Below are positions 42,827-50,445 of a DNA stretch of 50,445 nucleotides, in pieces. A model generated the notes under the pieces. It saw nothing but the letters and a program-made list of their open reading frames with translations, was not told where the DNA came from and ran no database searches. The DNA comes from Candidatus Pelagibacter communis (GTDB lineage: Bacteria > Pseudomonadota > Alphaproteobacteria > Pelagibacterales > Pelagibacteraceae): NCBI RefSeq assembly GCF_001180205.1, contig NZ_CVSU01000009.1:1-50445 (forward strand). The letters are read 5' to 3'. The translations under genes were made by a program, and so were the position numbers. Each line of letters begins with the position of its first letter. Within the stretch, counting starts at the first letter, position 1.

Positions 42827-44266
42827 ATGTCTAATTATAAAACTGTTTTTTTTACACTAGGAATTTTGCAAATAATTTTAGGGATCTCAATGTTCATCCC
42901 TATAATTGCTCAATTTATTTATTCAGAAATAGATTCATCATTTTTTGGTGCATCTATTATTACTATAATTTTTGGATCATTATTTTTTCTTTCTAATCTA
43001 GACCACGAAAAAAAATTAAATTTGCAACAAGCATTTTTATTAACTGCCTTGTCATGGTTAAGTATTGCTATTTTTGGATCTTTACCATTTATATTTTCGA
43101 CTATTGAACTTTCAATTACTGATGCTTTTTTTGAAAGTATGTCTGGTATTACAACAACTGGATCAACAATTATTTCTGACTTAGAGAATGCACCAAAAGG
43201 TATTCTATTATGGAGAGCAATACTTCAATGGTTGGGGGGTATTGGTATAATTATTATGGCAATTACCCTGATGCCTATAATGAATGTTGGTGGTATGCAA
43301 TTATTTAAAATTTCTAGCAACGACTCATCTGAAAAAATTCTTCCTAAATCAAAAGAAATAGCTTTAAGACTTATTTATATTTATTCAGGCCTAACTGCTC
43401 TTTGTGCATTATCATATTGGGTATTTGGAATGGGAAAATTTGATAGTTTAACTCATTCTATGACTACCATAGCTACAGGTGGATTTTCTAATTATAATCA
43501 ATCTATCGGATATTTTGACAGTGTTCTTATAGAAATATCATCAATGATTTTTATAATTTTAGGAAGTATTCCATTTATTGCATATATTAAATTTATTAGT
43601 GGTAACAAAAAAATATTTTTAAATGATATTCAAATCAGAACATTTATTAAAATAATAATTATAAGCATTATTATATTATCAATTTATTTATTATTTAATA
43701 ATAACGGAAACTTTAGTTTAAGATCAATTTTTTTTAATACAATTTCAATATTGACTGGAACAGGTTATGTAAATGCTGAATTTGACGGTTGGGGAAGTTT
43801 TCCTATAACAATATTTCTTGCATTAATGTTTATTGGGGGCTGTGCTGGATCAACTACTTGTGGAGTCAAAATTTTTAGAATTCAAATTCTATATTTATTT
43901 ATATTAAATCAATTAAAAAAAATTATATATCCTAAGGGAATATTTATAATTAAATACGATCAAGGATCTGTTGATGATAAATTTATTGCATCAATAATTT
44001 CATTTATTTATTTTTACTTTGTTATTTTTTTTATTTTGGCTGCATTATTATCATTAACTGGTCTTGATTTTATAACTGCTATCTCTGGAGCGGCAACATC
44101 AATATCAAATGTTGGTCCTGGTTTAGGTCCTATAATAGGGCCTAATGGAGATTTTTCATCATTGCCCGATATTTCTAAATGGATCTTAACTGTAGGTATG
44201 ATTTTAGGTAGACTTGAGTTGTTTGCAATATTAGTATTGTTCTTACCATCTTTTTGGAAAAATTAA
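42827..44266 (+). CDS. trkH: Potassium uptake protein TrkH
   Basis: A 479-residue membrane channel subunit built of four MPM repeats. Selectivity-filter segments are visible: MSGITTTGSTI near residue 105, TIATGGFSNYNQSIG near 213, TGTGYVNAEF near 309 and TSISNVGPGLGP near 424. Gating partner TrkA is not in this window. The first helix region FFTLGILQIILGISMFIP is typical. It leads directly into an AmpG-like permease gene and then an NlpC/P60 gene, with gaps of a few bases or overlaps, so the three are probably co-transcribed. Confidence 0.94.
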   Translation: MSNYKTVFFTLGILQIILGISMFIPIIAQFIYSEIDSSFFGASIITIIFGSLFFLSNLDHEKKLNLQQAFLLTALSWLSIAIFGSLPFIFSTIELSITDAFFESMSGITTTGSTIISDLENAPKGILLWRAILQWLGGIGIIIMAITLMPIMNVGGMQLFKISSNDSSEKILPKSKEIALRLIYIYSGLTALCALSYWVFGMGKFDSLTHSMTTIATGGFSNYNQSIGYFDSVLIEISSMIFIILGSIPFIAYIKFISGNKKIFLNDIQIRTFIKIIIISIIILSIYLLFNNNGNFSLRSIFFNTISILTGTGYVNAEFDGWGSFPITIFLALMFIGGCAGSTTCGVKIFRIQILYLFILNQLKKIIYPKGIFIIKYDQGSVDDKFIASIISFIYFYFVIFFILAALLSLTGLDFITAISGAATSISNVGPGLGPIIGPNGDFSSLPDISKWILTVGMILGRLELFAILVLFLPSFWKN

Positions 44267-44268
44267 TT

Positions 44269-45645
44269 ATGTCTGAAACAAAGAAACAAACATGGCTTGA
44301 TTCTCTTGCAGTTTATAAAGATATTCGAATGGTAAGAATTCTTTTATTAGGTGCAATAAGTGGATTTCCATGGGTATTAATTGCAAGTAGCTTAAGTCTT
44401 TGGCTTAAAGAAGAAGGTCTTAGTAGATCAACAATTGGATGGGCAGGTTTAATTTTTGGAGTATACGCTTTCAATTATTTGTGGGCTCCCATTATAGATA
44501 GAATTCAAATTCCAATACTTACAAAAAAATTAGGTCATAGAAGAGGATGGATAGTTTTGATGCAATTAATTATTTTGTTAAGTCTTGTTGTTTGGAGTGT
44601 GATTAATCCAACTGAAAATTTGGCTTTATTAATTACTGTAGGTTTAATTATTGCTATTGCATCAGCAACCCAAGATATAACTGTGGATGCATTAAGAATT
44701 GAACAGATAAATGAAAATGAAGGAAAATCAATGGCTGCAGGTGCAGCCATGGCTGTTGTTGGTTGGTGGACAGGTTATAAATTAGGTGGAGTTGTTGCTT
44801 TATTTACGGCAGAATTTTTTGAAAACCTAGGGGTGGCTGACTACTGGCAGGCTACTTTTTTAATTTTAGGTATTTTAATAATTTTAATGAATATTGGATT
44901 AATGTTTGTTCATGAACCTATAGAGACAAACAGACAAGCAAAACAGAGAGAAACAGACAAATTAATTGAAGGAAAACTTGGATCTAGCAATATTATTACA
45001 AACTTTATCGCTTATATTACGGGAACTATAGGCGGACCTATTATTAGTTTTTTTAGAAAAAATGGTTTTGCCATTGCAGCTGGAATTTTAGGATTTGTTT
45101 TCTTGTTTAAGATAGGTGAGGCATTTATGGGGAGAATGTCTATTGTTTTTTATAAAGAAATTGGTTTCTCCAAAGGTCAAATTGCAATTTATTCAAAAGG
45201 TCTTGGTTGGATAACAACAGTTGTATTTACTTTGTTGGGTGGAGTAATGGCGATGAGAGCTGGAACAATTAAAACTATGTTCTTTGCTGGTGGGTTAATG
45301 GCTATAACCAATCTTTTATTTGCAGTTTTAGCATGGACTGGAAAATCAGAAATTTTATTTGCAATTGCGGTTATAGCTGATGATATCACAGCAGCTTTTG
45401 CAACTGTAGCATTTGTTGCATTTATATCATTGCTAGTTGATAGAACTTATACAGCCACACAATATGCATTGCTCGCTTCAATTGGTACTGCTGGTCGTAC
45501 TACTTTAGCTTCATCCTCAGGAGCTCTAGTTGATTGGTTAAACGGAGATTGGGGAACATTTTTTGTTTTAACGACTATAATGGTGATACCATCATTAATT
45601 TGTTTGTGGTTAATTAAAAACAAAATTAAAATTGGTGCAAAATAA
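44269..45645 (+). CDS. ampG: AmpG-like muropeptide MFS permease
   Basis: A 458-residue MFS transporter with about twelve to fourteen helices. It resembles AmpG, the importer of GlcNAc-1,6-anhydroMurNAc peptides: ILLLGAISGFPWVLIASSLSLWLKEEGLSRSTIGW near the start, FNYLWAPIIDR near 67 and the ASATQDITVDALRIEQ motif near 133. That motif (A-T-Q-D-x-x-x-D-A) is typical of AmpG. The ATG at 44269 is preferred; an upstream TTG at 44254 falls within trkH. It would supply muropeptides to the AmgK/MurU genes elsewhere in the window. Other MFS substrates remain possible. Confidence 0.83.
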   Translation: MSETKKQTWLDSLAVYKDIRMVRILLLGAISGFPWVLIASSLSLWLKEEGLSRSTIGWAGLIFGVYAFNYLWAPIIDRIQIPILTKKLGHRRGWIVLMQLIILLSLVVWSVINPTENLALLITVGLIIAIASATQDITVDALRIEQINENEGKSMAAGAAMAVVGWWTGYKLGGVVALFTAEFFENLGVADYWQATFLILGILIILMNIGLMFVHEPIETNRQAKQRETDKLIEGKLGSSNIITNFIAYITGTIGGPIISFFRKNGFAIAAGILGFVFLFKIGEAFMGRMSIVFYKEIGFSKGQIAIYSKGLGWITTVVFTLLGGVMAMRAGTIKTMFFAGGLMAITNLLFAVLAWTGKSEILFAIAVIADDITAAFATVAFVAFISLLVDRTYTATQYALLASIGTAGRTTLASSSGALVDWLNGDWGTFFVLTTIMVIPSLICLWLIKNKIKIGAK

Positions 45646-46381
45646 TTTTTATTTCATAGGTAATTTTTCGAATATTTACAAAAATCCTTCGAAAAGATCT
45701 GAGGTAACTTCACAAATTATACATGGTGAAAAATTCAAAATATTGGCAAAAAATAAAAATTGGATAAAAATTAAAACTTTATTTGATAATTATAAGGGGT
45801 TTATAAAAAATTCAAAATATATAGAAAAATTTACCCCCAATTATAAAGTCAGTTCACTAAAAGCAAAGATTTATAAAAAACCTGGAATTGGAACTAGCAG
45901 TTGGCTTCCACTTGCATCCAATTTATCTGTATTTGAGCAAAATAAGGATTACGTAAAAATTGAAAAAAATAAATGGATTAAAAAAACAGATATTAAAAAA
46001 ATAAACCATAAAGAAAATAATTTTACAAAAATATTTAAAAAATTTCTCGATGTAAAATATGTTTGGGGTGGAAAAACATTTAAAGGTATTGATTGTTCAG
46101 CCTTATTACAAATATTTTATTTTTATAATAATTCGTTTTATCCAAGAGATACAAAAGATCAGATCAAATATACAAAAAAGAATTCAAAGAAAAGACTATT
46201 TAAAAAAGGAGATATTATTTTTTGGAAAGGTCATGTTGCTATGTGTTTAAATTCTAAACAACTAATTCATGCTTATGGTCCAGAAAGAAAAGTAATTATT
46301 ATGCCAATTATAGAAACAATTAATAGAATTGAAAAAACTGCCAAGCTAAAGGTAAAAAAAGTATCTAGAATAAAATATTAA
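45635..46381 (+). CDS. NlpC/P60 family protein with two SH3 domains
   Basis: A roughly 248-residue protein with two bacterial SH3-like domains (about 4-67 and 68-120) and a C-terminal NlpC/P60 peptidase (about 128-225). The catalytic triad is seen as Cys in GIDCSALLQ near 154, His in KGHVAMC near 200, and a second His in LIHAYG. Such enzymes cut peptide links in cell-wall fragments. There is no signal peptide, so cytoplasmic processing of imported muropeptides is plausible given the AmpG-like gene just before it. The start is uncertain: GTG at 45635 or TTG at 45632, both inside the end of the AmpG gene; no ATG is available. Confidence 0.86.
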   Translation: MQNNFYFIGNFSNIYKNPSKRSEVTSQIIHGEKFKILAKNKNWIKIKTLFDNYKGFIKNSKYIEKFTPNYKVSSLKAKIYKKPGIGTSSWLPLASNLSVFEQNKDYVKIEKNKWIKKTDIKKINHKENNFTKIFKKFLDVKYVWGGKTFKGIDCSALLQIFYFYNNSFYPRDTKDQIKYTKKNSKKRLFKKGDIIFWKGHVAMCLNSKQLIHAYGPERKVIIMPIIETINRIEKTAKLKVKKVSRIKY

Positions 46382-47274
46382 TTTCTTCCAAAGTCAGGCT
46401 TGTCTATATCTTGTTTCAATTTGATGATTTTTGACCTTACTTTTTTAGTCTGAATAAGTTTCTTTACGATAGACTTATTATTTTTTGAATTTATATCTTT
46501 TTTAAATTGATTTAAATTTTTAATAAATAAATCAATCGCTTTTGAAATATTATTTTTATTGTTAAAAAAAATATCTCTCCACATGATTTCATTTGATGCT
46601 GCAATCCTAGAAAAATCTCGTAATCCACCAGCGCTATATTTGATTAGCTCATAATTTTGTTTTTTCTCAAAATCTTGTGCAGATTTCACCAGATTATATG
46701 CAATTAAGTGTGGTAAATGACTAGTAATAGAAAAAATTTTGTCATGTTTTTCAGCGCTCATAACAACTACTTTTGCTCCAATTTTTCTCCAAAACTTAGT
46801 TAGAATATTTATATTATTTTTTTTAATATTTTTTTCTTTAATTATTATGCACCATCTATCAGTAAACATATTTTCTTTACCATGCTCTGGTCCACTGACC
46901 TCTGATCCAGCTATCGGGTGGCTTTGAATCCAATGGATACCTTTCTTTAAAAATTTATTTATAATTTTAGAAGTTTCAATTTTTGAAGAACCAATATCTG
47001 TAATCAATGTTTTTGATGGTATAAATTTATTAATTTTTAAAATAATATTTTTGTATTCACTCATTGGCGTACAAAAGATAATTAAATCAGAATTACTTAT
47101 ACCTTCTTTTAATGATTTAACAATTGTTCCAGGTAATTTTAATCTTTTTATCTTAGCAATATTTGATTTTGATTTTTCATAAATGAATATTTTTTTTGCT
47201 ATTTTTTTTTTGCTAATACGCCTTAATAAAGATGAACCTAATAATCCACAGCCAATAATTAAAATATTTTTCAT
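46378..47274 (-). CDS. tyrA: Prephenate dehydrogenase
   Basis: A 298-residue enzyme that makes 4-hydroxyphenylpyruvate (or tyrosine from arogenate) in tyrosine synthesis. The NAD-binding Gly motif is IIGCGLLGSSLLRRI (6-20), FCTPMSEY is near 68 and TDIGSSK near 92. The substrate motif HPIAGSEVSGPEHGKENMF is near 118, and SHLPHLIAYNLV is near 190. It overlaps hisC by 4 bases, the usual alphaproteobacterial pairing. A fused chorismate mutase or a C-terminal ACT domain is not seen, so feedback control may be absent. Its stop shares TTAA with the NlpC/P60 gene. Confidence 0.93.
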   Translation of the reverse strand: MKNILIIGCGLLGSSLLRRISKKKIAKKIFIYEKSKSNIAKIKRLKLPGTIVKSLKEGISNSDLIIFCTPMSEYKNIILKINKFIPSKTLITDIGSSKIETSKIINKFLKKGIHWIQSHPIAGSEVSGPEHGKENMFTDRWCIIIKEKNIKKNNINILTKFWRKIGAKVVVMSAEKHDKIFSITSHLPHLIAYNLVKSAQDFEKKQNYELIKYSAGGLRDFSRIAASNEIMWRDIFFNNKNNISKAIDLFIKNLNQFKKDINSKNNKSIVKKLIQTKKVRSKIIKLKQDIDKPDFGRN

Positions 47275-48356
47275 TTTTTCAATACATGCTTAATAACATT
47301 CATAAATTTTGTGTTTTCTTTTTTAGATCCAATAGTTAACCTTAATTTATTCTTTATATGATAACCATCTTCTGTTGATCTTAAAATAATTCCATTTTTT
47401 TTAAGTTTTTCATAAAGAAATTTTGCTGAGTATCTGCATTTTTCAAAATTAAGTAACAAAAAATTTGCTGAAACTGAATTTGAAAAAATATTATATTTCT
47501 CAAGAAATTTCTTAATTTTTTTAGAATATAATAAATTATGTCTAATCGATTTATTAATGAAAGCTTTATCCTTAAGTGACTGAATGGCAGCTAATTGAGC
47601 AATACCATTTACATTAAATGGTGGTTTTATAACATTTAGCGCATCAACTATTTTTTTTGATCCATATCCCCAACCTACTCTCAGAGAAGCTAATCCAAAC
47701 ATTTTTGAAAAAGTTCTAAGGATGAAAACATTGTCTTTATTTTTAAACAATTCTAACCCAGATGAATAATCTTTATTTTTCATATATTCTGCATAAGCAT
47801 CATCTATAACTAGTAAAATTTTTTTATTTAATCTTTTTCTTAATTCTAAAACTTCTCTTTTCGTTAAGTAAGTTCCTGTAGGATTGTTTGGGTTAGCTAT
47901 AAACACAATTTTAGTTTTTTTTGTTATTTTCTTTAAAATTTCATTTACTGAAACTTTAAAATTAATTTCTTTTGCAAATAAAACTTTTGCACCTACAATT
48001 TTTGAGTAAATTCTATACATTAAAAAACTGTACTCTGGTACCACAACCTCATCTTTTGGGTTTAAAAACAACTGGCAGAGCATTTGAATAACTTCATCTG
48101 AACCAGCTCCACAAATAATTTTCTCAGAATTACATTTATATGCTTTAGATATTGCTTTTCTTAAATTTTTAGATTTTCCATCTGGATATTTATCTAAATT
48201 CAAATTTTTATTTGATATTATTTTCTTTGCTTTAGGGCTCATACCTAAAGCAGACTCATTTGCAGAAAGCTTAATTACGTTCTTAAGTTTCTTAACTTTT
48301 GATTTACCAGGCTTATAAGCCTCAATTTTAAATTTTTTGAAATTTGGAGTTATCAT
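47271..48356 (-). CDS. hisC: Histidinol-phosphate aminotransferase (HisC type)
   Basis: A 361-residue fold-type I PLP aminotransferase. The PLP Lys is Lys218 in TFSKMFGLASLRVGW, IANPNNPTGTY is near 153, DDAYAEYM near 185 and the start LSANESALG near 30. The family name is HisC, but next to tyrA it probably also, or mainly, transaminates aromatic amino acid precursors, as known for alphaproteobacterial HisC homologues. The start codon region has no clear ribosome site. It is divergent from metX, separated by 191 bases that carry the metX promoter and riboswitch. Confidence 0.92.
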   Translation of the reverse strand: MITPNFKKFKIEAYKPGKSKVKKLKNVIKLSANESALGMSPKAKKIISNKNLNLDKYPDGKSKNLRKAISKAYKCNSEKIICGAGSDEVIQMLCQLFLNPKDEVVVPEYSFLMYRIYSKIVGAKVLFAKEINFKVSVNEILKKITKKTKIVFIANPNNPTGTYLTKREVLELRKRLNKKILLVIDDAYAEYMKNKDYSSGLELFKNKDNVFILRTFSKMFGLASLRVGWGYGSKKIVDALNVIKPPFNVNGIAQLAAIQSLKDKAFINKSIRHNLLYSKKIKKFLEKYNIFSNSVSANFLLLNFEKCRYSAKFLYEKLKKNGIILRSTEDGYHIKNKLRLTIGSKKENTKFMNVIKHVLKK

Positions 48357-48462
48357 TTTTTTTAATTTATGTGCTCTTTATAGATAAAATTACAAAATTT
48401 TATAGAGAATAAGAGGATTTTTTAAAAAATTGACATAATAAATAAGTTCTAGTAAAAAAATT
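48357..48462. promoter_or_regulatory. hisC leader and metX promoter
   Basis: For metX on the plus strand, TTGACA (48430-48435) is followed by 17 bases and TAAAAA (48453-48458). Transcription would then start near 48464, at the first base of the SAM-II aptamer, which is a usual SAM-II arrangement. The hisC side has a TATAAA-like box (within TCTATAAAGAG, around 48380) on the minus strand but no clear -35. Confidence 0.5.
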
Positions 48463-48512
48463 ATGCGCTGATTTAACTGAATTGCGAGCGCTTAAAAAAA
48501 ACCGCTAAAATA
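48463..48512 (+). ncRNA. SAM-II riboswitch upstream of metX
   Basis: The SAM-II consensus is clear: GCGCT (48465-48469) pairs with AGCGC (48487-48491) to form P1. The loop reads GATTTAACTGAATTGCG, and the 3' segment CGCTAAAATAG follows an A-rich linker. SAM-II aptamers bind S-adenosylmethionine in a pseudoknot and reduce expression of methionine genes. Their known place upstream of metX/metA in alphaproteobacteria agrees with the following gene. There is no obvious Shine-Dalgarno sequence in or just after the aptamer. Confidence 0.92.
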
Positions 48513-48521
48513 GTTTTTTTT
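48494..48521 (+). promoter_or_regulatory. Candidate expression platform: A8C/GT8 hairpin
   Basis: The aptamer's A-rich linker AAAAAAAAC (48494-48502) is perfectly complementary to GTTTTTTTT (48513-48521), with the pseudoknot segment CGCTAAAATA as its loop. Folding it would compete with the SAM-bound pseudoknot. Whether it forms in vivo is unknown; all but one of its pairs are A-U. Confidence 0.4.
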
Positions 48522-48547
48522 CTCACAATTCGAAACAGTCAAAAACT

Positions 48548-49663
48548 ATGAATATTGAGAAAAATATAAAAACTTTAATTGTAAAGAAACCACTAAAATT
48601 AGACTGTGGAAAGACTATAAAAGATTTTCCGATAGCCTATGAAACTTACGGTTCACTTAATTCAAAAAAAGATAATGCAATATTAGTTTTTCATGCTCTA
48701 ACAGGAGATCAATTTGTAACCGGAATAAACCCTGTAACTAACAAAGAGGGTTGGTGGAGTTATGCAGTAGGTCCTGATAAAGCTATCGATACTAATAAAT
48801 ATTTTGTTATTTGCTCTAATGTAATTGGTGGATGTATGGGATCATACGGACCAAGTCATAAAGATCCTGATCAAAAAATTTTTGGAACAAATTTTCCTGT
48901 TATTACAATTAATGATATGGTGAATGCTCAATATAATTTACTTGATCATTTTGGTATTGATAAACTGTTTTCTATAACTGGTGGTTCAATGGGAGGTATG
49001 CAGGTCCTTCAGTTTATTAGCAACTTTCCTGATAAATCAAAAACAGTTATACCGATAGCAACCACATCTAGTCATTCAGCTCAAAATATTGCTTTTAACG
49101 AGCTAGGTAGACAAGCTATTGCAGCTGATAATAACTGGAAAGATGGGAATTATACATCAAACGATACTAATCCTGGAAAAGGATTGGCAGTAGCTAGAAT
49201 GGCAGCTCATATTACTTATTTATCTAAAAAAGGTTTGCAGGAAAAATTTGGAAGAAAGTTACAAGAAAGAGAAGATCTTAAATTTGGTTTTGACGCTGAT
49301 TTTCAAATAGAAAGTTATTTAAGATATCAGGGCTCAGTTTTCGTAGATAGATTTGATGCAAATAGTTATCTTTATATTACTAGAGCTATGGATTATTTTG
49401 ATTTAGCTAAGCAATTCAATGGTAATCTTTCAGAAGCATTTATAAATACAAAAGCGAAATTTTTTATAATTTCATTTACTTCAGATTGGCTTTATCCAAC
49501 CCAAGAAAATAAAGATATTGTGATTGCTTTAAACTCAATAGGAGCTGATGTTGGATTTGTAGAAATTAAGTCAGATAAGGGTCACGACTCCTTTTTACTA
49601 GACGTTCCTGATTTCTTAAATGCACTTAAAAACTTTTTAGATAAATCTTACGAAGAAAATTAA
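48548..49663 (+). CDS. metX: Homoserine O-acyltransferase MetX
   Basis: A 371-residue alpha/beta-hydrolase-fold enzyme that activates homoserine for methionine synthesis by acetylation (or succinylation). It has [12 protein letters not shown] near residue 48, [12 protein letters not shown] near 91, and the nucleophile Ser147 in [12 protein letters not shown]. The Asp and His of the triad lie in SFTSDWLYP near 313 and KGHDSFLLD near 345. It is under SAM-II riboswitch control (48463-48512) and leads the metX-metW operon, the usual arrangement in alphaproteobacteria. The acyl donor, acetyl-CoA or succinyl-CoA, is not clear from motifs alone. Confidence 0.94.
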   Translation: MNIEKNIKTLIVKKPLKLDCGKTIKDFPIAYETYGSLNSKKDNAILVFHALTGDQFVTGINPVTNKEGWWSYAVGPDKAIDTNKYFVICSNVIGGCMGSYGPSHKDPDQKIFGTNFPVITINDMVNAQYNLLDHFGIDKLFSITGGSMGGMQVLQFISNFPDKSKTVIPIATTSSHSAQNIAFNELGRQAIAADNNWKDGNYTSNDTNPGKGLAVARMAAHITYLSKKGLQEKFGRKLQEREDLKFGFDADFQIESYLRYQGSVFVDRFDANSYLYITRAMDYFDLAKQFNGNLSEAFINTKAKFFIISFTSDWLYPTQENKDIVIALNSIGADVGFVEIKSDKGHDSFLLDVPDFLNALKNFLDKSYEEN

Positions 49664-49665
49664 TT

Positions 49666-50262
49666 ATGAAAAATGAATTTCAGGTAATAGCAGATTTAAT
49701 TGAAAAAGATAAGAAAGTCTTAGATGTAGGTTGTGCCGATGGAACCTTGATGAAATTTTTAAAGGATAATAAAAATATAAATATAAGAGGATTAGAGATT
49801 TCAAAAGAAAAAGTGCAAGAATGTATTGCTAAAGGATTAACTGTAATTGAAGGAAATGCTGAAAAAGATTTAAAGCAATTTCCAGACAAATCATTTGATT
49901 ATGTTGTTTTAAGTCAAACCCTTCAAGCTTTTCTTAATCCTGAATTAGTTCTAGATGAACTTTTAAGAGTTGGAAAAAAAGCAATAGTTACAATTCCTAA
50001 TTTTGGATACTGGAAGGTAAGATTTCATTTATTATTTAAGGGTACAATGCCAATTACAAAAACATTACCAGATGAATGGTATAACACACCAAATTTACAT
50101 ATGTGTACAATCAAAGATTTTTTTCACTTTGTAAAATCAAAAGATATTAAAATTTTTAAATCACTCGCTTTAAATAATCTTAATTCATCAATAATAAGTG
50201 AGAGTAATTTAGGTGTTAAAAATTTGTTTGCAGATCTAGGTATATTTTTGATAGAAAAATAA
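49666..50262 (+). CDS. metW: Methionine biosynthesis protein MetW
   Basis: A 198-residue protein with a methyltransferase-like fold. The SAM-binding glycine loop is VLDVGCADGT (18-27), DYVVLSQTLQAF near 80 is typical of MetW, and IPNFGYWKVRFHLLFKGTMPIT near 110 is its most conserved part. MetW stands beside metX in most proteobacteria and is needed for MetX function; its exact reaction is not settled. It starts 2 bases after metX and is followed by gloB after one base, so all are under the same riboswitch. Confidence 0.94.
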   Translation: MKNEFQVIADLIEKDKKVLDVGCADGTLMKFLKDNKNINIRGLEISKEKVQECIAKGLTVIEGNAEKDLKQFPDKSFDYVVLSQTLQAFLNPELVLDELLRVGKKAIVTIPNFGYWKVRFHLLFKGTMPITKTLPDEWYNTPNLHMCTIKDFFHFVKSKDIKIFKSLALNNLNSSIISESNLGVKNLFADLGIFLIEK

Positions 50263-50263
50263 A

Positions 50264-50445
50264 ATGCGTATTGAAATTATACCCTGTCTTCAAGACAACT
50301 ATAGCTATTTAATAATAGACGAAAGTAACAATTTTGCCTGTGTTGTAGATCCCAGTGAGTCTGAACCAATAATTGATTTCCTAAAAAATAAAAATATTAA
50401 ATTAAAATATATTCTTAATACTCATCATCATTATGATCATATTGG
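50264..50445 (+). CDS. gloB: Hydroxyacylglutathione hydrolase (glyoxalase II), cut by window edge
   Basis: The first 60 or so residues are present. The frame begins MRIEIIPCLQDNYSYLI and reaches the metal-binding motif THHHYDH just before the edge. These are the opening and zinc/iron site of glyoxalase II, which hydrolyses S-lactoylglutathione to lactate and glutathione in methylglyoxal detoxification. The ATG at 50264 lies one base after the metW stop. The remaining three quarters of the protein lie outside the window. Confidence 0.88.
   Translation, partial: MRIEIIPCLQDNYSYLIIDESNNFACVVDPSESEPIIDFLKNKNIKLKYILNTHHHYDHI

Noticed and set aside
48513-48547. A second, tandem SAM riboswitch (SAM-V) after SAM-II
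   Set aside because: Only about 35 bases remain before the metX start and none fit the SAM-V core.
1-50445. Long overlapping open frames such as 1625-1843, 5897-6079, 12344-12544, 40462-40644, 45189-45389 and 49680-49889
   Set aside because: They lie antisense or out of frame within well-recognised genes and show no protein family features.
1-50445. tRNA genes, CRISPR arrays, insertion sequences or prophage
   Set aside because: No cloverleaf sequences, regular spaced repeats, transposase or integrase genes, or long inverted repeats were found by reading both strands.

Overview
The window is very A+T-rich, packed almost edge to edge with genes, and carries typical alphaproteobacterial genes and gene orders (chvI-chvG-ahcY-tsaE, hisC-tyrA next to metX-metW-gloB, class I lysS, RegA/ActR). 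Overlapping genes, very short spacers, a SAM-II riboswitch before metX and the lysine/asparagine/isoleucine-rich proteins all point to a streamlined marine alphaproteobacterium of the SAR11 clade (Candidatus Pelagibacter or a close relative). This assignment rests on recognition, not on a database search. I see no tRNA, rRNA, CRISPR array, insertion sequence or prophage, and no gene-free stretch longer than 300 bases.

Positions 1-17600 form a purine uptake and breakdown island. It starts with an NCS2 xanthine/urate-type permease (cut by the left edge), a small lipoprotein, and a nucleoside/base deaminase leading an ABC importer of the BMP/NupOPQ type (1692-6913). A bidirectional hairpin terminator separates this from a six-gene minus-strand operon read from about 12990 to 6965: hiuH, xdhA, xdhB, guaD, puuD and a purine phosphoribosyltransferase. 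A divergent plus-strand operon (uraD, alc, allA, puuE) completes the path. A stand-alone cytochrome c, a DUF1330 gene and a two-piece xdhC follow. Together they encode guanine -> xanthine -> urate -> 5-hydroxyisourate -> OHCU -> allantoin -> allantoate -> ureidoglycolate -> glyoxylate + urea. PuuD lacks its usual cytochrome domain, and the separate cytochrome may replace it.

Positions 17600-26250 hold a DNA glycosylase, an EamA exporter, msrA, a sulfurtransferase, a two-gene RND pump whose adaptor appears to lack the alpha-helical hairpin, an SLT-type lipoprotein, a VanZ-like protein and gpmA.

Positions 26220-36000 hold the minus-strand blocks murU-amgK-tsaE-ahcY and chvG-chvI-polA, then bioY and regA. 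Positions 36000-39200 hold a polyamine operon: ornithine decarboxylase, a deoxyhypusine-synthase-like (probably homospermidine-forming) enzyme, and an agmatinase/arginase-family enzyme. Positions 39200-46380 hold a queuosine-precursor transporter, rpmB, pyrD, lysS, trkH, an AmpG-like permease and an NlpC/P60 protein. The end of the window has tyrA and hisC, then the SAM-II riboswitch with metX, metW and the start of gloB.

MurU, AmgK, the AmpG-like permease, the lytic-transglycosylase-like lipoprotein and NlpC/P60 together suggest peptidoglycan recycling. At genome scale the striking points are convergent genes sharing one TTAA/TTAG tetranucleotide for both stop codons, and promoters placed so close to start codons that mRNAs should be leaderless or nearly so.
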